A stretch of 36,359 bases of DNA from Bacteroidales bacterium (GTDB taxonomy: Bacteria > Bacteroidota > Bacteroidia > Bacteroidales > P3), in contig JAIRNR010000077.1 of assembly GCA_031257915.1 (NCBI GenBank), forward strand, positions 1 through 36,359. Direction: 5' to 3'. The translations under genes were made by a program, and so were the position numbers. Positions 25,262 through 33,822 of this stretch are shown here, piece after piece. Numbering within the stretch: position 1 is the first letter of the stretch; each line of letters starts with the position of its first letter. Under the pieces are notes generated by a model, which saw only the letters and a list, made by a program, of their open reading frames with translations, was not told the origin of the DNA and searched no databases.

Positions 25262-26932
25262 ATGGATAAAATCACTTCAATATTATCGCGTCAGGGTATC
25301 ACTGTAAATGTTGTACCTCATGGGCTTTCGGTTGATGTCCCGCAGGAGAAACTTTACAGTACATGTTCCGAACTTTACGGTGAGGGCGGTTTAAAATATC
25401 TTATTGACATTGTGGGTATGGACTATGGCGACACGCTTGGCGTTATTTATTATTTAAGTCGGGCGGCCGGTAAAGATGTACTCGCACTGCGCACAGTTAC
25501 AACCGACACCGAAAAGCCGCAACTGCTCTCGGTATGCAAATTTTGGACTTCGGCAGGCTTGTACGAGCGTGAAGTACACGACTATTTCGGCATTACATTT
25601 GTAAACAATCCGGATATGCGCCGTCTTTTTTTACGTTCGGACTGGAAGGGCTATCCGCTGCGCAAAAATTACAACGCGGAAAATCCTGTACCGTTGCGCA
25701 ATGAAGCAATTTGCGATATGGAACGTGTGCCTTCTACTGTGTTTATGATGACCGACAGCGATGTTGAGGCAGAGGGCGGCTCAATTCCGACAATATCCCT
25801 CTCAATGGGCGATACCGAAGAAAAAGTGCGTAATATTTTTGAAGAAGACGAATACATCGTGAACTTCGGACCGCAACACCCCGCAATGCATGGGGTTTTG
25901 CATTTAAGAGTATCGCTTGACGGAGAAATTATCCGCAAAGTAGATCCTAATTTCGGCTATATCCACCGGGGAGTAGAGAAAATGTGCGAAGGTTATACTT
26001 ATCCGCAGATACTGCATTTGACAGACCGTCTTGACTATCTTTCCGGCACGATTAACAGACACGGTTTTTGCCTCTGTGTGGAAAATGCGCTCGGTATTCA
26101 GGCTCCTGAGAGAGCGCAATACGTGCGTGTGATTTTCGACGAACTTACACGTATAGCATCTCACCTTTTGGGGTGGGGTTGTATGGCTATGGATATGGGT
26201 GCTATTACGGCATTTATCTACGGTATGCGCGACCGTGAAAAAATAATGGATATTTTTGAAGAAACTGCAGGCGGGCGATTGATGGCTGGATATAGCGTTA
26301 TCGGCGGTCTGGCGCAGGATTTCCATCCTGATTTTCAGAAACGTGTAAAGGAATTTATCCCCTATATGCGCAAAATGTTAAAAGAACATCACCTGCTGTT
26401 TACAGGTAATCCGATTGCACGCGGACGTATGGATGGTACCGGAGTACTGCCGCTTGAAACGGCAATTGCGCTCGGTGTTACCGGACCGGCAGGACGTGCC
26501 AGCGGATGGAATAATGACTTGCGTAAGATTGCACCGTACGCCGTTTACGACCGCACATCTTTTGATGTCCTTACGCGCAGCGGCGGTACGGCGTTTGACC
26601 GCTACATTATTCGTCTTGATGAAATAGAACAGTCGTTGCGCATAATAGAGCAGTTGATAGACAATATTCCCGAAGGCGCGTATGCCGAAAAAACCAAAGC
26701 AATAATAAAACTGCCTGAGGGTGATTTTTTCCAGCGTGTGGAAAATGCACGTGGGCAATTCACCGTTCATATAACAAGTAAGGGTGATAAAACTCCCTGC
26801 CGTGTAAAATTCCGTTCGCCGTCAATGACGCTTGTAAGCGGACTGAAAGCCGTGGCGGATGGAGGTAAAGTTGCCGATTTGATTATGAACGGCGCGTCGT
26901 TCGACTACGTAATACCTTGCATTGACAGATAG
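25262..26932 (+). CDS. nuoCD: NADH-quinone oxidoreductase subunits C and D, fused
   Basis: Peripheral-arm subunits of complex I; the D part lines the quinone site next to NuoB and NuoH. 556 residues. Residues about 1-165 are NuoC (motif WTSAGLYEREVHDYFGI, then RLFLRSDWKGYPLRKNY). A short linker leads to NuoD from about 195 (IVNFGPQHPAMHGVLHL, with the quinone-binding His pair), continuing with GYIHRGVEKM, DRLDYLSG and the closing DFVIPxxDR-like SFDYVIPCIDR. The C-D fusion is usual in Bacteroidales. nuoH follows after 29 nt. nuoA and nuoB, which normally precede it, are not in the window; a two-ATPase cassette and corA lie there instead. Confidence 0.96.
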   Translation: MDKITSILSRQGITVNVVPHGLSVDVPQEKLYSTCSELYGEGGLKYLIDIVGMDYGDTLGVIYYLSRAAGKDVLALRTVTTDTEKPQLLSVCKFWTSAGLYEREVHDYFGITFVNNPDMRRLFLRSDWKGYPLRKNYNAENPVPLRNEAICDMERVPSTVFMMTDSDVEAEGGSIPTISLSMGDTEEKVRNIFEEDEYIVNFGPQHPAMHGVLHLRVSLDGEIIRKVDPNFGYIHRGVEKMCEGYTYPQILHLTDRLDYLSGTINRHGFCLCVENALGIQAPERAQYVRVIFDELTRIASHLLGWGCMAMDMGAITAFIYGMRDREKIMDIFEETAGGRLMAGYSVIGGLAQDFHPDFQKRVKEFIPYMRKMLKEHHLLFTGNPIARGRMDGTGVLPLETAIALGVTGPAGRASGWNNDLRKIAPYAVYDRTSFDVLTRSGGTAFDRYIIRLDEIEQSLRIIEQLIDNIPEGAYAEKTKAIIKLPEGDFFQRVENARGQFTVHITSKGDKTPCRVKFRSPSMTLVSGLKAVADGGKVADLIMNGASFDYVIPCIDR

Positions 26933-26961
26933 ACGGTGAATAATAAACAAAAAAAGTAACA

Positions 26962-28056
26962 ATGAGTTTAGCAGGATTAGATATAACAGCCCCATTCCAC
27001 TTCGGCACCGTAACGCAGTGGTTCGATAGTTGGTTAAACAGTGTAATGCCGCATTTTTGGGCGTTGACAATAGAGTTCATATTAGCAGGCGTATTGCTTC
27101 TTGCGTCATACGCCGTTTTCGCGCTTGTAATGATTTATATGGAGCGTAAAATTTGCGGTTTTTTTCAATGCCGGTTAGGACCCGACAGAGTAGGTAAATG
27201 GGGCATATTTCAAGTGTTTGCCGATATGCTCAAAATTTTACTTAAAGAACTTGTAACTATCAATCGTGCGGATAAAATGCTGTTCCGTCTTTCAATATTT
27301 TTCGTAATTCTCGCTTCGCTCTGCACTTTTGCGGCTATACCGTTCGATAAGGGCTTGCAGGCAGTAGATTTCAATATGGGCGTATTTTATTTGCTTGCCG
27401 TTTCCTCGCTCGGTGTGATTGGTATCCTGACGGCTGGATGGGCATCCGACAGCAAATATACGATGATAGGCGCAATGCGTAGCGGTGCGCAGCTTATAAG
27501 TTACGAGCTCTCGGCAGGGCTCGCTCTGTTGAGCATAGTAATACTTTCGGGTACAATGCAACTTTCCGAGATTGTAGAGCAGCAAGCCGACTTATGGTTT
27601 ATATTTAAAGGACACGTTCCCGCGGTAATCGCATTTTTCATTTACGTTATTGCAGGACACGCCGAAACAAATCGCGGACCTTTTGATTTGCCGGAAGCCG
27701 AATCGGAACTTACTGCGGGTTACCACACTGAATATTCGGGCATAAAATTCGGCTTATTTTACGTTGCCGAATATGTGAATCTGTTTATAATTGCGGCAAT
27801 TGCTTCAACGATGTTCCTCGGCGGCTGGCAACCGTTCCATATTCCGGGGTGGGACGCATTTAACGGCATAATGGATTACATTCCTCCCGCGTTATGGTTT
27901 ACAGGCAAGACACTTGCCTGCGTATTTCTTGCCCTCTGGGTACGCTGGTCGTTTCCGCGTTTACGCATAGACCAGCTGCTTGGTTTGGAATGGAAAATCC
28001 TGATGCCTCTCGCGCTGATAAATATAGTGTTGATGTCACTTGTGGTATTATGGTAA
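26962..28056 (+). CDS. nuoH: NADH-quinone oxidoreductase subunit H
   Basis: 364 residues, about 8 membrane helices; the membrane subunit that forms the quinone tunnel entry. Family motifs: [20 protein letters not shown] near the first cytosolic loop, [20 protein letters not shown] (the acidic loop that faces NuoD) and [19 protein letters not shown] near the end. Second gene of the nuo run, 29 nt after nuoCD and 37 nt before nuoI. Confidence 0.96.
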   Translation: MSLAGLDITAPFHFGTVTQWFDSWLNSVMPHFWALTIEFILAGVLLLASYAVFALVMIYMERKICGFFQCRLGPDRVGKWGIFQVFADMLKILLKELVTINRADKMLFRLSIFFVILASLCTFAAIPFDKGLQAVDFNMGVFYLLAVSSLGVIGILTAGWASDSKYTMIGAMRSGAQLISYELSAGLALLSIVILSGTMQLSEIVEQQADLWFIFKGHVPAVIAFFIYVIAGHAETNRGPFDLPEAESELTAGYHTEYSGIKFGLFYVAEYVNLFIIAAIASTMFLGGWQPFHIPGWDAFNGIMDYIPPALWFTGKTLACVFLALWVRWSFPRLRIDQLLGLEWKILMPLALINIVLMSLVVLW

Positions 28057-28093
28057 ACTGCATTTGTACAATCGGAAAAAACAAAAGTAATGT

Positions 28094-28648
28094 ATGAATC
28101 ATATTAAAAATGTAATTGTAGGATTTTGGCGGTTATTGCAGGGGATGTATATCTCTATGCTTAATTTTTTACGTCCGAAAGTGACGGAGCGGTATCCCGA
28201 AAACAGAGGAAAGAAAATTTATTTTGAGCGTTTTCGCGGAATGCTTGTTATGCCGCATAATGCAAAGAATGAACATAAGTGTACCGCTTGTGGAATATGT
28301 CAGATGAATTGTCCCAACGGCACTATTAAGGTTGTAAGCAAGCAGGAGATGAATGAAGATACAGGTAAACCTTCGCGTGTTCTTGATGTTTATTACTACG
28401 ATTTGGGCACCTGCATTTATTGCGCTCTGTGTACGCAAACATGTCCGCAGAAGGCAATTGAATGGAATAACAATTTTGAACACGCTGTTTTTGAACGTGC
28501 TGCGCTTGTAAAAAAACTGAATAAAGATGGTTCGCGGTTGGAGCCGAAACCTGCAGTTCCGAAACCTGCAGCAACGCCTGCCGGTGCGCCGGCACCTGCT
28601 GAAACAGCAGATTCAGCCCCGACACCCCTTTCCGCAACGACGGTTTAA
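28094..28648 (+). CDS. nuoI: NADH-quinone oxidoreductase subunit I
   Basis: 184 residues with two 4Fe-4S motifs: Cys63-66-69-73 (CTACGICQMNCP) and Cys107-110-113-117 (CIYCALCTQTCP), carrying clusters N6a and N6b that pass electrons to NuoB. After about residue 148 there is a C-terminal tail of 35 residues rich in Pro, Ala and Thr (for example KPAVPKPAATPAGAPAPAE) that is not part of the ferredoxin fold; such tails are variable in the family. Part of the nuo run. Confidence 0.95.
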   Translation: MNHIKNVIVGFWRLLQGMYISMLNFLRPKVTERYPENRGKKIYFERFRGMLVMPHNAKNEHKCTACGICQMNCPNGTIKVVSKQEMNEDTGKPSRVLDVYYYDLGTCIYCALCTQTCPQKAIEWNNNFEHAVFERAALVKKLNKDGSRLEPKPAVPKPAATPAGAPAPAETADSAPTPLSATTV

Positions 28649-28668
28649 TAAACTATATTTTAAAAACT

Positions 28669-29181
28669 ATGATATTGATTTTCGCAATTCTCGCACTTGT
28701 AATAATTGTATCGTCTGTGCTGGCAATAACGTCAAACAGGATGATGCATGTTGCAATGTATTTGCTGTTTGTGCTTGCGGGCACAGCAGGACTTTATTTT
28801 TTGCTCGGCTATCATTTTCTCGGCGTAGTACAACTTTCGGTTTATGCGGGAGGTGTGCTTATACTCTTTATTTTTGCTATCTTGCTGACAAATACCAAAG
28901 GCGAACGTTCGGAAGTTCACGGCGTAAAACGCATTATTCCGGCAGTGCTTGCTTCCGTACTCGGTATAGGAGTAATTGCAATCGCTGTAATAAAGCATAC
29001 GTTTTTGTATGTTGACAAAACTGCTGCGGCTGCGGCGGACACAACGGAAATTGATATGAAAGTAATAGGCAATGCCCTTATGGGAACGGAAAAATATCAA
29101 TACTTATTGCCCTTTGAGGTATTAAGCGTATTGCTTCTTGCCTGTATTATCGGTGGAATTTTAATTGCGCGTAAGCGGTAA
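28669..29181 (+). CDS. nuoJ: NADH-quinone oxidoreductase subunit J
   Basis: 170 residues with five predicted membrane helices. The conserved third-helix segment LGVVQLSVYAGGVLILFIFAILL is recognisable around residues 60-82, including the pi-bulge Tyr-Ala-Gly-Gly. It belongs to the membrane arm next to NuoK and NuoA. 20 nt after nuoI and 14 nt before nuoK. Confidence 0.93.
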   Translation: MILIFAILALVIIVSSVLAITSNRMMHVAMYLLFVLAGTAGLYFLLGYHFLGVVQLSVYAGGVLILFIFAILLTNTKGERSEVHGVKRIIPAVLASVLGIGVIAIAVIKHTFLYVDKTAAAAADTTEIDMKVIGNALMGTEKYQYLLPFEVLSVLLLACIIGGILIARKR

Positions 29182-29195
29182 CAATTTATAATTAT

Positions 29196-29558
29196 ATGAA
29201 ACAATTGATAGATAATTTTTGGCAGTTTGTAAACGGAGTGGATATAAATGCTATTCCGATGGAATTATATCTTGTTGTTAGCACTGTTATGTTTTTTGCG
29301 GGTGTTGCCGGTTTTATTATTCGCAAAAATCTACTCGCTGTTTTAATATCGGTAGAACTTGTGCTTAATGCAGCGGAACTTAACTTTGCCGTTTTTAATC
29401 GCTATCTGTATCCGGATTTGTTAGAGGGAATGTTTTTCTCGCTTTTCGGCATAGCGATAGCCGCTGCCGAAACGGCTGTGGCAATAGCAATTATTATCAA
29501 CGTTTACCGCAACCTGCAAAGTGTGGATGTTGAAAAGGTTGAGACGTTGCATGGATAA
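29196..29558 (+). CDS. nuoK: NADH-quinone oxidoreductase subunit K
   Basis: 120 residues with three membrane helices. The two key glutamates of the proton path are present, in SVELVLNAAELNFAVF and in the third helix with AAAETAVAIAI. The family core starts at about IPMELYLVVS (residue 20), so the 20 residues before it are an extension; either they are real or translation begins further in (ATG at 29259 is the next one). It is the last nuo gene here: L, M and N, the large antiporter-like proton pumps that normally follow, are absent from the window. Confidence 0.93.
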   Translation: MKQLIDNFWQFVNGVDINAIPMELYLVVSTVMFFAGVAGFIIRKNLLAVLISVELVLNAAELNFAVFNRYLYPDLLEGMFFSLFGIAIAAAETAVAIAIIINVYRNLQSVDVEKVETLHG

Positions 29559-29600
29559 CGTTTTCGTATCGGAATATTCACAATAAAAAACTATAAAAAT

Positions 29601-30161
29601 ATGATAAAAAAATTATTGCTGCCGATGTGTGCACTTGTGCTTTGTGTATCTTGCAGCTATGTGGGCAAAAAGCAAAATTCAAAAACACTTGTTGCTTATT
29701 ATTCGTGGTCGGAAACGAGGAATACCGAATATGTTGCAAAGCAGATAGCAGTACTTACAGGTGGGACATTGTTTGAGATAACTCCGACAGAAAAATATCC
29801 AACCGATTTTAACGAATGTTTGGAACGCGGGCGCATTGAAAAGGATAGCAATGTTCGTCCTGCACTTGTTTCAAAGGTAGGAAATATTGATAATTACGAT
29901 ACCGTATTTATCGGATTTCCCAACTGGTTTGGTTCATTTCCAATGCTGATAGCAACCTTTATAGAAGGAAATAATTTCAAAGACAAAGTCATTATTCCGT
30001 TTGTAACGCATGGTACGGGAGGTCGTCAGAACTGTTTTTCCAACCTGATGCCGCTATTGTCCGAAAGTATTGTTTTAGAGGGGTATTCCAACTACGGCAA
30101 GGATGTTCAATTGCCCGAAGCAAAAGAGAATGTAAGGGTGTGGATTGAGAGTTTGAGGTAG
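29601..30161 (+). CDS. Flavodoxin-like lipoprotein
   Basis: 186 residues. The N-terminus is a lipoprotein signal peptide (hydrophobic core then VSC, lipidated Cys18, though the -3 residue is Cys rather than Leu). The mature part is a flavodoxin_4-type fold: a phosphate-loop-like segment AYYSWSETRNTEYVA at about 32-46, a YDTVFIGFPNWFGSFP loop for the isoalloxazine ring, and a C-terminal strand VTHGTGG. It should bind FMN and act outside the cytoplasm, possibly in periplasmic electron transfer or quinone protection. It follows nuoK by 42 nt and might be read through from the nuo promoter. Exported flavodoxins are frequent in Bacteroidales; the partner is unknown. Confidence 0.82.
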   Translation: MIKKLLLPMCALVLCVSCSYVGKKQNSKTLVAYYSWSETRNTEYVAKQIAVLTGGTLFEITPTEKYPTDFNECLERGRIEKDSNVRPALVSKVGNIDNYDTVFIGFPNWFGSFPMLIATFIEGNNFKDKVIIPFVTHGTGGRQNCFSNLMPLLSESIVLEGYSNYGKDVQLPEAKENVRVWIESLR

Positions 30162-30184
30162 GTTTGTTTTCCGAATTAGTGCAG

Positions 30185-30268
30185 ATGATAGGTTCTTACG
30201 TTATGGGGACAGGGCTTGTGGCATTGTGCCTGTTGACGGGGCTTTATGGGGATGATTTTAGTGATTAG
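30185..30268 (+). CDS. Possible small hydrophobic peptide (27 aa)
   Basis: ATG at 30185 opens a 27-residue frame, MIGSYVMGTGLVALCLLTGL followed by YGDDFSD, in the gap between the flavodoxin and helicase genes. It has one strongly hydrophobic helix and an acidic end. The same frame remains open upstream to 30149, so it may also be a remnant of a longer gene. I see no homology that I can name and no good ribosome-binding evidence; it may be chance. Confidence 0.2.
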   Translation: MIGSYVMGTGLVALCLLTGLYGDDFSD

Positions 30269-30283
30269 CAAAAAAAAGTTATT

Positions 30284-33200
30284 ATGTCGTCAAAATTTTT
30301 TACAAACCAGTCGTTAAATTCGCTTTTTAACAAGTTTAAGGGCATTGCCCAAGACATGGCAAACTTTTACAGTTTTCACGCAGTAGTTGGCTTTTTTCGC
30401 TCTTCGGGATATTTCAAGTTGCGGCAGGAACTTAAAGATGTTCAAAAAAATCAGATACTTGTGGGTATAAATATTGACAATATCTGGAAAAAGCATAATA
30501 AGGCACAACTTTTTATGGGTGATGACGAGCAGGCGAAACAGGAATACTTAAAGGATTTTATAGAAGACGTGCAAAATTCTAATTATTCTGCTGAAGTTGA
30601 GCAGGGTATTCTGCAACTTGCAGAGGACTTAACTTTGGGCAGAGTAGAAATGAAAATATATCCATCAAAAAATTTGCACGCAAAGTTCTACTTATGTTTA
30701 CCCGAAAAACATTCGGAACATTCTGACGGCTGGGTTATTATGGGTTCGTCAAATATATCGGAATCGGGTTTGGGAATAAGCACTCCACCAAGATACGAAC
30801 TCAATGTTGCAATGAAGGACTATGATGATGTAAAATTTTGTAAGGAAGAATTTGACAAGCTTTGGAACGAGGGTATTGAAATTACAACAAAAGATATTCA
30901 AAATAGTACGGAAAAAACATATATTGGAAAACAGCCCACTCCTTATGAACTTTATATAAAAGTGCTGATAGATACTTTTGGTACTACTGTAGAGGATAAC
31001 TTTACCATGCAACTTCCCGATGGTTTTATGGACTTGAAATATCAGAGAGATGCCGTAATTCAGGGTTACAAGATGCTTATGCAGCATAACGGTTTTTTCC
31101 TTGCCGATGTTGTTGGTTTAGGCAAGACACTTGTTGCCGCAATGATTGCAAAACGTTTTATTGAAGCAAATGGAAGAACATCATCAATTCTTGTAATATA
31201 TCCGCCCGCAGTAGAAAAAAACTGGAAAGAAACCTTTAGAAAATTTCAAATAGAAAATTATACACAGTTTGTAAGTAATGGCAGTTTGCACCATATATTG
31301 AATAGAGAAGACAACTTAAGTAGAAACCTCAACTATAAAGACAAATCTGAATACGACCTTGTTATTGTTGATGAAGCGCACAACTTTCGCTCTTGGTGGA
31401 CTGAGCGATACAGTCAGTTGTATAAAATATGCAAAACTCTGCGCTCAAACGAGGGACTGCTTAATGAAAATAGTCACAAAAAAATAATTCTTGTATCGGC
31501 AACACCTTTAAACAACAAACCCGAAGACCTGCTCAACCAATTGCTGTTTTTTCAGAATGCGAGGCAAAGTACGGTAGAAGGAGTTGGTAATCTTAAAAGT
31601 TTTTTTACTCCCCTTATTGCCGAATATAAGGAAGTTTCCAAAATGGAAAATCCGCAAGAGTACACAAAAAAAACAGATGAGATATACAAAAAAATACGCA
31701 CAAAAATTTTGGACAAACTCACAGTAAGAAGAACCAGAAACAATATACTTAACGATAACACGTACAAAGAGGATTTGAAAAAGCAGAAAGTTGTTTTTCC
31801 ACAGATAAAAGAGCCGCAGAGCATAGAATATTCTATGAATTATAAATTGCGGAAACTTTTTTACGACACTCTTGTTACTCTTACAGATGAAAATACCGGG
31901 CTCAAATATGCACGTTACCGCGCAGTAGAATTTCTTTTGGATGAAGAAGAGAGAAAACAATACAACAATGTTTTTCTTGTTGGCGAAAATCTAAAAGGAA
32001 TATACAAAACAAGAATGGTAAAACGCCTCGAAAGCAGTTTTTATGCTCTTAAAAAATCGCTCGAAACATTTTTGCGAATAACGGAATCCATCATAAATCA
32101 ATATAATCAGGACAAAGTAATTATTGCCAAAGGGCTTAATGTAGATGAACTTGAAAAAAAAGGCTATGAGTTGGACAGAATAATTGAATATGCAGAGCAG
32201 CACGGATTATTGAAAAATGGAAAAACATATAAAAAAAGCGATTTTTCTTCTGATTTTATAACAATGTTAAATTCCGATGCAAGTAAATTAAAAACGCTTG
32301 TAGAAGAATGGAACAAAATTATGGAAGATCCGAAACTTGATACTTTTATAAATAACATTGGTAGTATGCTGGATAAAAAAATAAATCCAACAGAAAAACT
32401 TGTTATATTTTCAGAGAGCGTAGATACTGTAAATTACCTTGAAGAAGAATTAAGAGAACGTTTAAAAAGAAAGGATATTCTAAAAATATGGTCGGGAAAC
32501 AGAGATAATTTGCGTGATGCTATAAAACAGAATTTTGATGCCAATTTTGTTATGAGCGAACGCAATGCCGAACTTGTTCAAACATTGCCGAGCGAAGACA
32601 CGAAATTAATGCGCAGTAATAATTTTGCTATGAGTGAGCAAAAAAATATACCCGAATACAATATTCTTATAACAACAGATGTTCTTGCTGAAGGAATAAA
32701 TCTACACAGAGCAAATGTTGTAGTAAATTACGACACCCCCTGGAATGCAACAAAACTTATGCAACGCATTGGACGCGTAAACCGTATCGGTTCAAAGGCG
32801 GAATCAGTTATAAACTATATGTTCTATCCTTCGCAGCAGGGCAACGAAGAGATAAATCTCTATCGCACTTCGCTTGTAAAACTTCAGGGATTTCATAGTG
32901 CTTTTGGCGAAGATCAGAAAATATACACAAAAGAAGAGATGTTAAGAGAATTTGAACTTTTTAATAGTAATGTGCAGGACAGCGAAGACAAACGTCTTTC
33001 ACTTATAAGAGAAGTAAGAGAACTTTTTGGAAGCGACAGAGAACTTTATAATAAAATAAAGCAGTTGCCACCAAGAAGCAGGTGTATAAGAAAAAAAGAA
33101 GAAAATAAAGATAGCAGCGTAGTATTTATAAAAAATAGACGAAAAACAGAATACTATAAAATAACAGACAGTACAGTAGAAACAATTGATTTTATTGCTG

Positions 33201-33661
33201 CGGCAGAGATATTGAAGGCAGATAAAAAAGAAAAAACAAAATACATCAAACATTGCACCGCAAAAGAACAGAACAGGCATTTTAATCATATAGCGCGTTC
33301 TTTAAAAAAATTTGCAGAAGAACAGACAGTACAAAACGATACATCTTCTATAAAAGCATTAACACAGGACAAACAAACACAAATCGTAATAAATTTCTTA
33401 AAAAACATACAATATATAGGATACGGCGACTTTAAGCAAAAATGCGATATGCTCAAAGAAGCAATACTAGGTGGTGACAACCCTTTGCGAAAAAAAATAA
33501 AAGCGTTGCAGTACAACAACGAAAAATGGGGAGAAAATAAAAACATTCTAATAGAAAGAATAGACGAACTTTATATAGAACACTGTTTTTATGGTGATGC
33601 CGGTGTGGAAGATATTGACAATGGGCATGCGAGTATCGTTATTTCGGAAACCTTTGTGTGA
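30284..33661 (+). CDS. Superfamily 2 helicase with N-terminal PLD-type nuclease domain
   Basis: 1125 residues. Residues about 1-200 form a single PLD/HKD-like domain: the LHAKFYL motif near 131-137 and WVIMGSSNISESGLG near 148-162; the Asp of a classical HxKxxxxD is not present, as in many PLDc_2 members. Then a SNF2-like helicase: Walker A VVGLGKT (about 276-282), DEAH in IVDEAHNF (about 362-368), SATPLNN (about 405-411), and the C-terminal motifs TTDVLAEGINLHRA and QRIGRVNRIGS (about 797-836). Such proteins translocate on DNA and, with a methyltransferase, act in restriction-like defence. A 161-nt gap separates it from the methyltransferase on the same strand. AT-biased, Lys-rich composition suggests transfer. 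Resemblance to the helicases of DISARM/BREX is general, not specific. Confidence 0.85.
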   Translation: MSSKFFTNQSLNSLFNKFKGIAQDMANFYSFHAVVGFFRSSGYFKLRQELKDVQKNQILVGINIDNIWKKHNKAQLFMGDDEQAKQEYLKDFIEDVQNSNYSAEVEQGILQLAEDLTLGRVEMKIYPSKNLHAKFYLCLPEKHSEHSDGWVIMGSSNISESGLGISTPPRYELNVAMKDYDDVKFCKEEFDKLWNEGIEITTKDIQNSTEKTYIGKQPTPYELYIKVLIDTFGTTVEDNFTMQLPDGFMDLKYQRDAVIQGYKMLMQHNGFFLADVVGLGKTLVAAMIAKRFIEANGRTSSILVIYPPAVEKNWKETFRKFQIENYTQFVSNGSLHHILNREDNLSRNLNYKDKSEYDLVIVDEAHNFRSWWTERYSQLYKICKTLRSNEGLLNENSHKKIILVSATPLNNKPEDLLNQLLFFQNARQSTVEGVGNLKSFFTPLIAEYKEVSKMENPQEYTKKTDEIYKKIRTKILDKLTVRRTRNNILNDNTYKEDLKKQKVVFPQIKEPQSIEYSMNYKLRKLFYDTLVTLTDENTGLKYARYRAVEFLLDEEERKQYNNVFLVGENLKGIYKTRMVKRLESSFYALKKSLETFLRITESIINQYNQDKVIIAKGLNVDELEKKGYELDRIIEYAEQHGLLKNGKTYKKSDFSSDFITMLNSDASKLKTLVEEWNKIMEDPKLDTFINNIGSMLDKKINPTEKLVIFSESVDTVNYLEEELRERLKRKDILKIWSGNRDNLRDAIKQNFDANFVMSERNAELVQTLPSEDTKLMRSNNFAMSEQKNIPEYNILITTDVLAEGINLHRANVVVNYDTPWNATKLMQRIGRVNRIGSKAESVINYMFYPSQQGNEEINLYRTSLVKLQGFHSAFGEDQKIYTKEEMLREFELFNSNVQDSEDKRLSLIREVRELFGSDRELYNKIKQLPPRSRCIRKKEENKDSSVVFIKNRRKTEYYKITDSTVETIDFIAAAEILKADKKEKTKYIKHCTAKEQNRHFNHIARSLKKFAEEQTVQNDTSSIKALTQDKQTQIVINFLKNIQYIGYGDFKQKCDMLKEAILGGDNPLRKKIKALQYNNEKWGENKNILIERIDELYIEHCFYGDAGVEDIDNGHASIVISETFV

Positions 33662-33822
33662 AGCGAACATGTAAAAAGTTTGATACCCAGGATAATGATT
33701 CTCTAAAACGCCCGAATCCGGCTGTGACTTGGCTTTTAGTTGTGAGTTCCATACGACCTGTTAAAAACAAATTGTAGACATATAAAATCCGAATTATTAA
33801 TTCTAATAATCAAATAACAGAT
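33662..33822. other. Intergenic gap in the restriction-like module
   Basis: 161 bp between the helicase and the methyltransferase. It has no frame of note and no TAnnTTTG box that I can point to; a TTTG occurs at about 33679. The middle part (about 33685-33765) is less AT-rich than both flanking genes. It may hold a methyltransferase promoter or a small RNA, but nothing in the sequence settles that. Confidence 0.3.

Noticed and set aside
28527-29015. Plus-strand frame of 162 codons overlapping nuoI and nuoJ
   Set aside because: It is out of frame with both well-supported nuo genes and its translation is Arg/Cys-rich with no family features.
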